From Schistocerca nitens (taxonomy: Eukaryota > Arthropoda > Insecta > Orthoptera > Acrididae): 64,000 nucleotides of DNA. The notes under the pieces were generated by a model. That model was not told the origin of the DNA and did no database searches. It was given only the letters and a program-made list of their open reading frames with translations. The translations under genes were made by a program, and so were the position numbers. Positions 1 to 10,400 of this stretch are shown here, one piece after another. The stretch is taken from assembly GCF_023898315.1 (NCBI RefSeq), contig NC_064622.1, forward strand, positions 78,068,387 to 78,132,386, in the 5' to 3' direction. Each line of letters starts with the position of its first letter. Position 1 is the first letter of the stretch.

Positions 1-939
1 TGTGGAACGGCTTGCCATGCCATTTCCACCTGGCGCCTCAGTTGGACCAGCGTTCGTGCTGGACGTGCAGACCGCGTGAGACGCCGCTTCATCCAGTCCC
101 AAACATGCTCAATGGGGGACAGATCCGGAGATCTTGCTGGCCAGGGTAGTTGACTTACACCTTCTAGAGCACGTTGGGTGGCACGGGATACATGCGGACG
201 TGCATTGTCCTGTTGGAACAGCAAGTTCCCTTGCCGGTCTAGGAATGGTAGAACGATGGGTTCGATGACGTTTATGGATGTACCGCGCACTATTCAGTGT
301 CCCCTCGACGATCACCAGTGGTGTACGGCCAGTGTAGGAGATCGCTCCCCACACCATGATGCCGGGTGTTGGCCCTGTGTGCCTCGGTCGTATGCAGTCC
401 TGATTGTGGCGCTCACCTGCACGGCGCCAAACACGCATACGACCATCATTGGCACCAAGGCAGAAGCGACTCTCATCGCTGAAGACGACACGTCTCCATT
501 CGTCCCTCCATTCACGCCTGTCGCGACACCACTGGAGGCGGGCTGCACGATGTTGGGGCGTGAGCGGAAGACGGCCTAACGGTGTGCGGGACCGTAGCCC
601 AGCTTCATGGAGACGGTTGCGAATGGTCCTCGCCGATACCCCAGGAGCAACAGTGTCCCTAATTTGCTGGGAAGTGGCGGTGCGGTCCCCTACGGCACTG
701 CGTAGGATCCTACGGTCTTGGCGTGCATCCGTGCGTCGCTGCGGTCCGGTCCCAGGTCGACTGGCACGTGCACCTTCCGCCGACCACTGGCGACAACATC
801 GATGTACTGTGGAGACCTCACGCCCCACGTGTTGAGCAATTCGGCGGTACGTCCACCCGGCCTCCCGCATGCCCACTATACGCCCTCGCTCAAAGTCCGT
901 CAACTGCACATACGGTTCACGTCCACGCTGTCGCGGCAA
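1..939 (-). pseudogene. Tc1-like transposase, broken copy of family T1
   Basis: This would be a DDE cut-and-paste transposase that binds the element ends and moves it to TA sites. The N-terminal helix-turn-helix region (QLTDFERGRIVGMREAGWTY) and the first catalytic Asp (FSDESRFCLG) are readable. Two differences from the intact copy at 54213-55235 break it. The start codon is TTG instead of ATG (codon at 937-939). There is also a one-base insertion near 275, after the ARYI residues, which shifts the frame before the second catalytic Asp. The C-terminal end is missing because the window starts there. Confidence 0.9.
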
Positions 940-1183
940 GCTACCTGTGTTAAAGACTGCGATGGAGCTCCGTATGCCACGGCAAACTGGCTGACACTGA
1001 CGGCGGCGGTGCACAAATGCTGCGCAGCTAGCGCCATTCGACGGCCAACACCGCGGTTCCTGGTGTGTCCGCTGTGCCGTGCGTGTGATCATTGCTTGTA
1101 CAGCCCTCTCGCAGTGTCCGGAGCAAGTATGGTGGGTCTGACACACCGGTGTCAATGTGTTCTTTTTTCCATTTCCAGGAGTG
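1..1183 (-). mobile_element. Tc1-like transposon, family T1, copy 1 (cut by the window edge)
   Basis: The right terminus reads CCAGGAGTG followed by TA at 1184-1185. It matches both ends of the full copy at 53969-55390. The element lies on the minus strand and its 3' part falls outside the window. It sits inside the Penelope-like element that begins at 1186, so the Tc1 insertion is the younger event. The TA target is the one expected for Tc1/mariner. Confidence 0.93.
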
Positions 1184-1185
1184 TA

Positions 1186-3276
1186 TCTCGACGTTCTGTG
1201 ATAAATCTCACAGAGAAATCTTTTGACGACGCAACCTTATCCGTGCTAGGGAAGGGTTTAAATTTTGCACCCACTCCGAAGAATTTGCCGGTAGTTCATT
1301 TTATTAGTTCAATTGAACAGGCAGTTTGCAAACTACCACCTGACGCTGCAGAGGAAGTTAGGAGGGAGGCATGCCGTGTTTTGACTAGGGCTCGTCCACC
1401 CAAGAGTAATGTAACAGCAGCAGAGAGGGCTGCTTTACGCTCTCTCAAAGTTGATCCCAGTATTGTTATTTTACCTGCTGACAAGGGCAATGCCACCGTT
1501 GTTTTAAATAAACATGATAATTTACAAAAGATGCAACGTTTACTATCTGATGCTGACCCCACGAAAAGTGTTGAGAGAAAGACCAACAGCCTCCTGAAGA
1601 AAAGTGGTTTGTCGCAGGACACAATCAAGAGGCTTAACACCTATAGTGCCGTTCCCCCTAGGTTATATGGCCTTCCAAAGGTTCATAAGGAAGGGGTTCC
1701 TTTCCGTCCTATAGTGAGTAACATCGGCGCTCCGACATATCGTGTATCCAAGCATCTTGCTTCTCTGTTGAGTCCACAAGTAGGACGGTGTGAACATCAT
1801 ATCAGGAACTCAGCTGATTTTTTACGTCGTTTGGAGGGACTGAGGCTGAATGACTCTGATATTTTAGTGAGTTTCGATGTGGTCTCTCTCTTCACTCGTG
1901 TTCCTCTGTCTGATTCGTTGCGGTTAATTGAAGCCAGGTTTGCTGCTGATTTAACTAATCTCTTTAGGCATGTGTTGACATCCACTTACTTTTTATTTAA
2001 TGACCAGTATTACGAGCAGACAGATGGAGTTGCGATGGGTAGTCCGTTGTCTCCTGTGATCGCAAATTTATTTATGGAAGACTTCGAGGAACGTGCATTG
2101 GAGTCGGCGCCTTTAAAACCCGCCTGTTTCTTTAGATACGTTGACGATACCTTCGTTGTTTGGCCTCACGGTAGGGAGAATTTGAATGTCTTTCTAGAAC
2201 ATCTGAACTCGATCCACCCGAACATTCGTTTTACGATGGAGGTGGAAGAGGATCATTGCCTTCCCTTTCTCGACGTGTTGGTTAGGAGGAAGGTTGATGG
2301 ATCATTGGGACATGCAGTCTACAGGAAACTTACTCACACCAACTTGTACTTACAAGCTAATAGTTGTCACCATTCGGCTCAGCGTGAAGGGGTACTTCGT
2401 ACCTTGGTACACAGGGCACATGTCGTTTCTGACGCTGAGACTTTGCCAGCTGAACTGTCCCATCTTGAAGTTACATTTCGTCAAAATGGTTATACTGATA
2501 GACAGATTGAACGTGCGTTGCGCTATCGACCAACTGTACATCGGGTGATTGATGATAATTCTGAGTCAACACCTAAGTCTACTGCCTTTTTGCCTTACGT
2601 AGGAAACACGTCCAATAAGGTCGGTCGTATTTTACGGAAATACGATGTGAAATGTGTTTTCCGACCTCCATCTAAAATTAGAGCACTTTTGAGTTCCGTT
2701 AAGGATGATCTTGGACTGCGTAAGGCGGGTGTATATCGTATTCCTTGTAGCTGCGGCATGGCATATATTGGTCAAACTATCAGGACCGTGGAGGACAGAT
2801 GTACTGAGCATAAACGGCACACACGATTACAGCAGCCAAATAGATCTGCTATTGCCGAACATTGCTTGGATACTGATCACCCCATGTTATATAATAACAC
2901 CGAGATATTGGCATGCACGTCCAGCTATTGGGATAGTGTCATTAGGGAGGCAGTTGAGATTAAATTAGCGAGCAACCTCGTTAACAGGGATGGAGGTTTC
3001 TGTTTAAACTCTGTTTGGAATCCGGCTCTCTCCCTTGTCAAAAAAACAGAGGAACAGAGTCAATGCTGCCTCACCTGCGAATTCATAGTCTCACTATCGA
3101 TAGCTCTGACTTTGGTCATCTTTGGTGGCACTAGTGTTCAGTGTGTGTGTGTGTGTTATCTTTCCTGCTTCTGTCGGAGAACCGAGGTATTAAATTTGCA
3201 TGTACGCCGCCTGTCCGTTGCAGTTTGCCTTGAAAATGGCGGGGTGTTCTCCCGCCGAAATATCGGCGGTCGCTGA
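1186..3276 (+). CDS. Penelope-like retroelement: reverse transcriptase plus GIY-YIG endonuclease
   Basis: One open frame runs from the Tc1 boundary to a stop at 3274-3276, about 697 residues, with its 5' end lost to the Tc1 insertion. Reverse transcriptase motifs are clear: FDVVSLFTRVP, then MGSPLSPVIANLFMEDFE, then the catalytic YVDD at 2137-2148. The C-terminal part carries the GIY-YIG nuclease signature: GVYRIPCSCG at 2728-2757 and YIGQT at about 2764. This RT plus GIY-YIG order defines Penelope-like elements, which nick the target and prime reverse transcription there. Upstream in-frame codons (718-1185) are antisense Tc1 sequence and are not part of the gene. The open frame suggests fairly recent activity. 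Confidence 0.92.
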   Translation, partial: SRRSVINLTEKSFDDATLSVLGKGLNFAPTPKNLPVVHFISSIEQAVCKLPPDAAEEVRREACRVLTRARPPKSNVTAAERAALRSLKVDPSIVILPADKGNATVVLNKHDNLQKMQRLLSDADPTKSVERKTNSLLKKSGLSQDTIKRLNTYSAVPPRLYGLPKVHKEGVPFRPIVSNIGAPTYRVSKHLASLLSPQVGRCEHHIRNSADFLRRLEGLRLNDSDILVSFDVVSLFTRVPLSDSLRLIEARFAADLTNLFRHVLTSTYFLFNDQYYEQTDGVAMGSPLSPVIANLFMEDFEERALESAPLKPACFFRYVDDTFVVWPHGRENLNVFLEHLNSIHPNIRFTMEVEEDHCLPFLDVLVRRKVDGSLGHAVYRKLTHTNLYLQANSCHHSAQREGVLRTLVHRAHVVSDAETLPAELSHLEVTFRQNGYTDRQIERALRYRPTVHRVIDDNSESTPKSTAFLPYVGNTSNKVGRILRKYDVKCVFRPPSKIRALLSSVKDDLGLRKAGVYRIPCSCGMAYIGQTIRTVEDRCTEHKRHTRLQQPNRSAIAEHCLDTDHPMLYNNTEILACTSSYWDSVIREAVEIKLASNLVNRDGGFCLNSVWNPALSLVKKTEEQSQCCLTCEFIVSLSIALTLVIFGGTSVQCVCVCYLSCFCRRTEVLNLHVRRLSVAVCLENGGVFSRRNIGGR
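3228..3275 (+). other. Possible degenerate hammerhead-like hairpin at the Penelope-like element 3' end
   Basis: A GC stem (GGCGGG at 3238-3243 with CCCGCC at 3251-3256) is followed directly by GAAA and then TATCGGCGG. Penelope-like elements are known to carry small hammerhead ribozymes, whose core is CTGANGA, stem II, GAAA. The GAAA and stem II are present here, but the first core box reads TTGAAAA rather than CTGANGA, so any ribozyme would be degenerate. The overlapping palindrome CCGCCGAAATATCGGCGG is an alternative fold. Confidence 0.25.
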
Positions 3277-3289
3277 AAGTGTTACCTGG

Positions 3290-3580
3290 CTGAATTCCCG
3301 GAAGTTATTTGGACGCTGGTAATGATCGATAGGTGTATGCCGATGAGTTCGTCACGGGGGATCTTCACGTCTTCGCGTAGGAAGCGTTCGACGGCCAGTG
3401 CTTTGGGTCGTCCGTATTCATTTGAGAAGGTGAACTTAGAGTGTCCTTCCTGTAAGAGTTGGCCATTAGAGCTTGTTCGACTGAGAAGCGCGGTGACGAG
3501 GAAGTAAACAAAACACTCCGCACGCGAAGTGGCTTGTACGGCCGAGCGCGGTGCGCACTGCTGCCCTGCCGAACGCAGAC
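3290..3580. other. Penelope-like 3' flank and unassigned sequence
   Basis: No gene is visible on the plus strand. On the minus strand a short readable stretch (about 3330-3430) gives PKALAVERFLREDVKIPRDE, which vaguely recalls nucleic-acid-binding ORF1-type proteins of retroelements. It is too short and isolated to assign. Confidence 0.25.
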
Positions 3581-3582
3581 TG

Positions 3583-4050
3583 CGAACTGTCCAACTGAGC
3601 TACCCAAGCACGACTCACGCCCAGTCCCCACAGCTCTAATTGCGCCAGTACCTCGTCTCCGTCCTTCCAAGCGCTCCTGCGAACCTTGCAGAACTAGCAC
3701 TCCTGGAAGAAAGGATATTGCGGAGACATGGCTTAGCCACAGCCTGGGAATGTTTCTAGAATGAAATTTTCACTCTACAGCGGAGTGCGCGCTGATATGA
3801 AACTTCCTGGCAGATTAAAAATGTATGCCGGACCGAGACTCGAACTCGGGACCTTTGCCTTTCGTGGGCAAGTGCTCTGTGAAGTTTGGAAGGTAGGAGA
3901 CGAGGTACTGGCGGAATTAAAGCTGTGGGGACGGGGCGTGAGTCGTGCTTGGGTAGCTCTGTTGGTAGAGCACTTGCCCGAGAAAGGGAAAGGTCCAGAG
4001 TTCGAGTGTCGGTCCGGCACACAGTTTTAATCTGCCAGGAAGTTTCATAC
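3583..4050. repeat. Fold-back repeat FB1 with inverted tRNA-like arms
   Basis: The outer inverted arms are TGAAACTTCCTGGCAGATTA at about 3797 and its complement ending at about 4048. Each arm continues into a tRNA-like sequence. On the right arm an A box (GTAGCTCTGTTGGTAGAGCA, 3955-3974) and a B-box-like AGTTCGAGTGTC (3999-4010) are readable. The left arm (3825-3875) holds the complementary B box CGAACTCGGGACC. Sequence from 3583 repeats the internal part of the same family (ACTGAGCTACCCAAGCACGA), so this looks like one and a half units. Related decayed copies lie at 17823-18182 and 62028-62445. Confidence 0.75.
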
Positions 4051-4474
4051 GCAGAAATAGTTCAGAAACGGAAGTACATAAGCCAAACCACGAATTAAAA
4101 ATCAGAAAAAAATAAAAAAAATGCCGTAACTGCCGTTATACGATAAATATAGTCTCAAGAAACGGGCAGTTGACAGCAATACAGAGCCTCGGTCGCCTTA
4201 AAGAGACGCCAAGAATCTGTAAAAAGTAAAAGGGATGAAACTGAATATATCATCTGAAATTAAAAAAAAATCCTTTATCCACTCAGACACAACTCCGTCG
4301 TGATTCCCTCTCCTCCCTCTCCCCTTGCCTCCCCCACCTACTTTCCATCTTCTCCCTGCAAACCTCAACTAAGAATAACTTACAGATGAAATACACAAAA
4401 CTGTGGATATTGTACACTGTTAATTTATATGGTTAACCGTTTCTCATTTTACAAGGTGATCATCAGACTATATA
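4051..4474. other. Gene-free AT-rich stretch
   Basis: I see no open frame, tRNA-like box or recognisable transposon end. There are A-rich runs near 4105-4130 and a pyrimidine-rich patch at 4300-4345. Confidence 0.5.
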
Positions 4475-4797
4475 AAGCACTCCGTCTTCAGGCCACAAGT
4501 GGCCCTATCGGAACCATCTGACCGCCATGTCATCCTCAGATCAGGATGTGAACAGGAGGGGCGTGTGGTCAACACACCGCTCTCCCGGTCGTTATGATGG
4601 GTTTCTGTGACCGGAGCCGCTACTATTCGGTCGAGTAGCTCCTCACTTGTCATCACGAGGCTGAGTGCATCCCGAAAAATGGCAACAGCACATGGCGGCC
4701 CGGATGGTCACCCTTCCAAGTGCCGGCCACGCCCGACAGCGCTTAACTTCGGTGATCTGACGGGAACCGGTGTATCCACTGCGGCAAGGCGTTGCCC
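4475..4797 (-). repeat. 5S-rRNA-derived SINE (SINE3 type)
   Basis: Read on the minus strand, 4797-4703 resembles 5S rRNA: GATCACCGAAGTTAAGC, then GTCGGGCGTGGCC, then CACTTGGAAGGGTGACC. These are the conserved helix and internal-control-region segments of eukaryotic 5S genes. The body (4702-4475) is unrelated to 5S. A 5S head joined to a non-5S body is the definition of the SINE3 class. The internal 5S promoter would be read by Pol III. Confidence 0.85.
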
Positions 4798-4807
4798 AGA
4801 CTATATA

Positions 4808-6230
4808 CACTGATGGAAAAAAAATCTCAACACCAAGAAGGAGGTGGGCGACATAAGCAAAAGTTGGTAGGCGTTGTTTCTACTTTTGAAAGATGATGTC
4901 TACTCATATTCTACGCCAGTCGCATATGAGTGGTGCTAGTAGCGCCACTATGAGGATGTAAATCAGGTTTGTTTGCTTTAAACACACGCTGTAACGGCCG
5001 TGAGCGTTAGTTACATATGAGATTGGACGTTGCGAGATAATGTTAGTCAAGAACGCTTTTAAGGCGACAAAAACGGCGTTATCGACAACTCACCGACTTT
5101 GAACGAGGTCATAAAATAGGGGTTACGAGAAGCTGGATGTTCCTTCTGCGGTACTGCAGAGCAACTTGGCAGGAATATAGCCGACGTACGTGAGTGGTGG
5201 CAGCGATACTCACATGAATGTCCGGTCGCAAGAAGGCCGGTCTCCGGACAGCCACGTGGCACTACCGAGAGGGAAGACCGTCGTGTTTGACGTGTGGCTC
5301 TGGCGCATCATCCTGCATCTGCAACGGCAGTTTGAGCAGCAGCTGGCACAGTGACACAACGAACTGTTTCAAATCGGTTAATTCAAGGACAGCTCCGAGC
5401 CAAACGCCCTATGGTGTTAATTCCACTGACTTCAAACCACCGCCATTAGCGACTTCAGTGGTCTCCAGTGAGAGCTCGTTGGAGGGCAGGGTGGAGGTCT
5501 GTGGTGTTTTCTGATGAAAACTGTTTCTGCCTCGATAGCAGTGGTGGCCGTGTGCTGGTTAGAAGGAAGCCGGTTGAGGGCCTATGAAGAATCTGTCTGC
5601 GTACTAAACACACTGGACCTACACCTGGACTTATGGTCTGGGGTGCGACTTCGTACCTACATCTACATCTACGTAGATACTTCGCAATCTACCGTACGGC
5701 ACGTAGCGGAGGGTACCCTGTACCACCACTAACCACTTTCCTTTTTTGTTCCACTCGCCATCAGAGCGAGGGAATTTCGGACCCGTATTACAATAAGAGC
5801 CCTCTCGTTGTTATCCCACGCACCCTGACTGCAAATTTGTACGTCAGTCTGGTGCTTCGACCTGTTGTGCTGCCATTCATTAACAAGCTTCCATGGGTGT
5901 TCCCAACAGGATAACGCTCGCCCTCGCACCGCTGTTGTAGCCCAATATGCTCTATAAAGTGTCGAGATGTTGCCTTAGCCCGCACGATCATCAGATCTGT
6001 CTCCAATCGAGCACACACAGGACATCATCGGACGACAACTGCAGCGTCATCCACAAGCAGCATTAACCGTCCCTGTATTGACCGACCAACTGCAACAAGC
6101 ATAGAACTCCATCCCACAAGCTGACATCCGGCACAACATAATGCACATGTTTGCATTCGTTTCCACAGTTCACGAGAAAATAAAGGAATCGGAAAGCACT
6201 GAGTCTGCCAGTCACTTATTCTGAAACACT
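4808..6230 (+). pseudogene. Decayed Tc1-like transposon and transposase
   Basis: The left end is CACTGATGG after a TA (4806-4807), followed by an A-rich run and CTCAACACC. Transposase pieces are readable across several frames: RQLTDFERGHK (about 5085-5120), VVFSDENCFCLD with the first catalytic Asp (about 5500-5535), GLMVWGATSY (about 5630), DNARPRTAV (about 5920) and SSDLSPIEHT (about 5995). There are many stops and frame breaks. It is interrupted at 5647-5775 by a LINE 3' fragment. A right terminal repeat is not clear. A lone end of the same family lies at 16567-16812. Confidence 0.8.
5647..5775 (-). repeat. LINE 3'-end fragment inside the Tc1 fossil
   Basis: The plus strand starts ACCTACATCTACATCTACG and continues with GCGGAGGGTACCCTGTACCA and a segment ending near GTTCCACTCGCC. 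Reversed, this is the 3' end and (GATGTA)n tail of the same LINE family found at 42715-43440 and 55868-56075. Tc1 coding sequence resumes after it, so the LINE fragment inserted later. Confidence 0.75.
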
Positions 6231-6269
6231 AAATTTTGAAAGTAAAGTTAAATGGAGTCACTAATTAAA

Positions 6270-6474
6270 CAGCCGGCCGCTGGTGGTCGAGCGGTTCTGG
6301 CGCTACAGTCTGGAACCGCGCGACCGCTACGGTCGCAGGTTCGAATCCTGCCTCGGGCATGGATGTGTGTGATGTCCTTAGGTTAGTTAGGTTTAAGTAG
6401 TTCTAAGTTCTAGGGGACTTATGACCTCAGCAGTTGAGTCCCATAGTGCTCAGAGCCATTTGAACCATTTTAGC
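6270..6474 (+). repeat. tRNA-derived SINE1
   Basis: The head has an A box (TGGTCGAGCGG) and a B box (GGTTCGAATCCTG) of a tRNA-like Pol III promoter. The tail ends GAGCCATTTGAACC. The target-site duplication CACTAATTAAA is perfect at 6259-6269 and 6475-6485, so both ends are certain. It is close to complete. Confidence 0.95.
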
Positions 6475-6485
6475 CACTAATTAAA

Positions 6486-7087
6486 TAAATGTAACTAAAA
6501 CTTTGTTATTTAAAAAAATTACTTTCAGTAACCCCCGTGTAACGTAATCCAAAATTTAGAAAAAGGCAAGCAATTTGCTTTTGATTATTGAAAGACTGAA
6601 TTTAATTTACTTTGAGCAAACTGGCAATTGATTTTGCTTTTAATTTAATAACAATAAAACATATACCAAGCCAGCAGAAGCCACTCGCTAAGCTAAATAC
6701 AGAATAAATGAAATTGCGCACTCTTAATCCGTGCTGTATCTTAGTTATTAATTTTTGCCAGTGGCAAATCCACTAATACATAAATCACTTAATACTTAAA
6801 ATTGCAAATTATTCAAGCCTATGTTATGCAACACAAGAATGAACAGTTACTGAGGCAGAAAATTTAGACTGAAACTTGTCGCGAATGGGTCGCGGATGTG
6901 AGTAGAAATGCATAAGATTGCATAAGATGGACATGTAGGAAAGCAACCTAACGTCAGCCAGGGCGCTGGGAAGCGAGAGAGGTTGCGTTTTTGTGGCAAG
7001 CTACGTGACCAGCTACGACAGAATGTTCTGGAAGGACGACGGCACACGGGAGACGCGTGTAATCACGGGGATTGCATCAGACGAGTC
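6486..7087. other. Gene-free AT-rich stretch
   Basis: Nothing recognisable: A+T-rich sequence without terminal repeats or promoter boxes I can name. Confidence 0.5.
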
Positions 7088-7089
7088 TA

Positions 7090-8415
7090 CGAGGTGTGGC
7101 TAGAAAAAAAACCGGACTAGTACTGGTGAAACAATAAAACGAATGCAATAAGGCTGAAAGTCGCGTGGCCTGTCACGTGACTCTCGCTCCGCCTACTGCT
7201 CGAGTTTCATCTGCCTCCTGCACTCAGTCTGCCCGTGGCGTCTGTTTTAAGTAGTTGACGTTTTGTCTGTGCGTCGGAAAATGTTGAGTGTACAGAAAGA
7301 ACAGCGTGTTAACATCAAATTTTGTTTCAAACTAGGAAAATCTGCAAGTGAAACGTTTGTAATGTTACAACAAGTGTACGGCGATGATTGTTTATCGCGA
7401 ACACAAGTGTTTGAGTGGTTTAAACGATTTAAAGATGGCCGCGAAGACACCAGTGATGACACTCGCACTGGCAGACCATTGTCAGCAAAAACTGATGCAA
7501 ACATTGAAAAAATCGGTAAACTTGTTCGACAAGATCGCCGTTTAACAATCAGAGCAGTGTCTGAGTTAACAGGAGTTGACAAGGAAAGTGTTAGGCAGAT
7601 TCTTCATGAAAGTTTCAACGTGAACAAAATGTGTTCAAAAATGGTTCCAAAGTGTCTCACAATTGAACAGAAGGAACGCCGAAGAATGATTTGTTCTGAC
7701 ATCCTGGAAAACATTGAAAGTGATCCCACCTTCTTACAAAATGTTATTACTTGCGATGAATCGTGGTTTTTTACTTACGATCCCGAAACTAAACGCCAGT
7801 CGATGCATTGGAAAACTCCTGGTTTTCCACGACAAAAAAAGCACGAATGTCAAAATCGAAATTCAAGGCAATGATGATTGTTTTTTTTTTTTTTGGCATC
7901 AAAGGGATTGTGCACATTGATTGGGTACCAGAGGGACAAACAGTGAATCAGCATTACTACATTAGCGTCCTGGCTACCCTACGTGAGCGAGTACGGAGAA
8001 AACGGAACGATTTGTGGAGAAAAAAGTCATGGATCCTTCACCAAGACAATGCCCCAGCTCACAGTGCGTTGTCAGTGAAGACGTTTTTGGCAAAACACAA
8101 CATTCCCATCTTAGATCATCCACCCTATTTACCTGATTTGGCCCCCTGTGACTCTTTTCTTTTCCCTAAAGTCAAGTCAGCTTTGAAAGGAACTAGATTT
8201 GAGACTGTTGAAGCAGTAAAAGAAAAAGCGGCGGAAGTAATGTATGGACTTACCGAAAATGATCTGCAGCATTGCTATGAACAGTGGAAAATTCGTATGG
8301 AGCGGTGTAGAGACCGAGGAGGAGAGTACATTGAAGGAGATAACATGAAATTGTAAATAATTGTAAATAAATGTTTTTTCCAGCATCAGTCCGGTTTTTT
8401 TCTAGCCGCACCTCG
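7090..8415 (+). mobile_element. mariner transposon (DD34D), nearly complete
   Basis: Terminal inverted repeats start CGAGGTGTGGCTAGAAAAAA at 7090 and end with its near-complement TTTTCTAGCCGCACCTCG at 8415. They are flanked by TA on both sides (7088-7089 and 8416-8417). Length is about 1.33 kb, typical for mariner. The transposase fills most of it. Confidence 0.95.
7281..8356 (+). pseudogene. mariner transposase with one frameshift
   Basis: The start is the ATG at 7281 (MLSVQKEQRVNIKFCFKLG). N-terminal paired helix-turn-helix motifs (TQVFEWFKRFKDGRED) are followed by the catalytic residues: TCDESWFF (first Asp), HQDNAPAHSAL (second Asp) and LAPCDSFLFPK (third Asp). I count 34 residues between the second and third, the mariner DD34D spacing. 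The frame breaks once, in the A run near 7834-7840 (RQKK then ARMSKSKFK). A long T run at 7879-7893 adds extra Phe codons where related mariners have fewer. The C-terminus RDRGGEYIEGDN is the usual mariner end. Apart from the frameshift it is well preserved. Confidence 0.93.
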
Positions 8416-10400
8416 TATATAAGCAGGGCCGCTGGTGTTGCTAGATTCCTTCGACAGTTGCCTCAGACGCTGGACTTGTGTTACTCTGCCTTCGAGACGG
8501 GACTTAGTTTCTCGTGGCACTTAGTTGCACAGGGTACATGCAGGATTGCACAACTTACATTCAATGTGTTATGCCTCTTAGGGTTCGACAGTGCTCTTAG
8601 CCTACCTCGTGTTTCGTCCTGTATCCCACCGAGTTTCCTTATCTGTAAAGAATTTCCAGCTTGGTTTCCAGCACCAGGACTTCGAGTTGGACGAGCCACC
8701 TCATTACTAGGTTTAGCGTCTAGCTCCCATCCTGATCCATTAGCAGGAAACTACAGAAGCGAGAAACTGCTCATTATGAAACAGACAAAACAGGCAGTAA
8801 ATAGTTAATCAATTTTCATGTTCTTAAAACGCTCGGTGATTGCATGTAAAGGAAAGGGACCCTGCCTTGTAATAAAATCTGAGAGCAATGACAACACAGG
8901 TGCTCTAAAAGTTTTAACTACTACAGGTTATTATTCAAGCTTGTCATACCTTGTGAAAGATATGTCGCTGGGTAATGTCTACGTAAGTTTACCAGTTTTC
9001 ACTTAACAGTCATACGATGTTCTGGCTGTGTGGACGATGAAAAATGTAGCTGAGGACAATGCTGAGCTGCGCTGTTGCTGCTGAATGTGAACCCCGAGCC
9101 GTCTCCAGAGTGACGGGTAATCATGGGATAGGCAATAGCTGGAACTGCAGCTTCATCCGCCTGTCCACTCCCACCGCGCTAGAAGAGCAATGCTAATTGG
9201 CAGACGATATTTCTGATGCCTTGAGCTGAAGGGGAAATGGAAGAGACCAAAAGATATACCCCTTCACGTCTGGTGTGGAGAGGGGCCGTTCCGTTGTCCC
9301 TCTTAGAGCAAGAACACGCAACGAGAGCGTGCGCGCTCGTACGTGTACTCAAAGAGCGAGGAACAAGTCTCTCCTCAGTACTTCACTGGGAGAGCACCTC
9401 TGTCGACAGCGAATCGGAGCGAGACTCTATATTGAGTCTTTGCGATTAGGCATTGTTCACTGTGTTGGCCGCCACACTTATTGTGCGGTGTGAAAGGACA
9501 GAGTTATAGTTAAACGCCTGCGAGCGAATTTTTGAGTGGCATTGCGGTGGACTGGTTATCTGACCAGTGTACGACGCCAATGGTAAGACTAGGGGCGAAT
9601 AGGAGTCCTTGACTTCCTCAAGGCATAGGGAGAGTTTGGTTGGCGAAGGTCAATCCAGATAGAACGAGAGTTATCTTATTTGTCAGCAGCGAGCGGCGCA
9701 GACAGCAGTCATCGCAGCTTACGGTATTGTGCGCTACAGCTATTGCGAGCCCCATATTTCCTCCACAACAGTACACTTCAGTGCATTTCACACGCGACAG
9801 CCTCGACCGTACCTAGCAACATTCTAACGGATAATTATTCAAGTTGAGTAGGCGCGCCTCTCATCCGTTCTGCCAAGTCAATAACAATCTTAAACTTTGT
9901 ATAGAAATTTCATAAGCGAATCCTATCCTTGAGAGGTAACTTCACATTCCAAAAAGAACCAGGATATAACTTGTTCAATTAATAACTAAAAGTTCCATTG
10001 TCATCTCTCAGAATTTTTGCAAAATAAATAATAATTTTCGTTAGTTTCATGTTTTTCTGACACTAAGTAGCACTACTCCAGTACCCAAGTATCCCACCAG
10101 TTGCATAAGAAATTTTGTGAATTTTTGTGTCATTTCCTTAGAGCGGACGACTCCAGAAGATATTTATTGCTGGAAGTTTTTCAGGCATTTCTCTTTAGAA
10201 CGTTAGGAGCGTCTGTCTGACTTCTGTAGTAGTGTGGGGGTGGAAATTGCATCTTGCAGGAGCCACAGAGTAAAGGGTACATCTCAGATTAATCCGTTGC
10301 GCAGAACGACAGAATAGCAACCCCACACGCTCACAAAACGAAAATTAGAAACCTTTCCTTTTAGTCCTTCTACTAATAATCCAAAGCAGATGTAGTGCGT
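8416..10400. other. Gene-free region, partly GC-rich (9240-9760)
   Basis: No coding region is credible here; the longest frames (for example 8371-8808) lack any domain. The 9240-9760 part is richer in CpG, with GAGAGCGTGCGCGCTCGTAC and GAATCGGAGCGAGACTC. It could be the terminal region of some retroelement or a 5' leader. I see no matching second copy or coding body, so it is left unassigned. Confidence 0.4.

Noticed and set aside
718-1185. The long frame that reads through from 718 into the Penelope-like gene
   Set aside because: This part is antisense to the Tc1 copy; the Penelope-like sequence starts only after the TA at 1184-1185, so it is not a real N-terminus.
3322-3507. Small plus-strand frame downstream of the Penelope-like gene
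   Set aside because: No family resemblance; the minus strand reads slightly better as retroelement-like protein but is too short to call.
8371-8808. 145-residue open frame after the mariner
   Set aside because: It begins within the mariner terminal region and shows no domain or conservation signal.
9240-9760. Calling this a solo long terminal repeat
   Set aside because: It looks regulatory and CpG-rich, but I found no matching second copy, coding body or flanking duplication.
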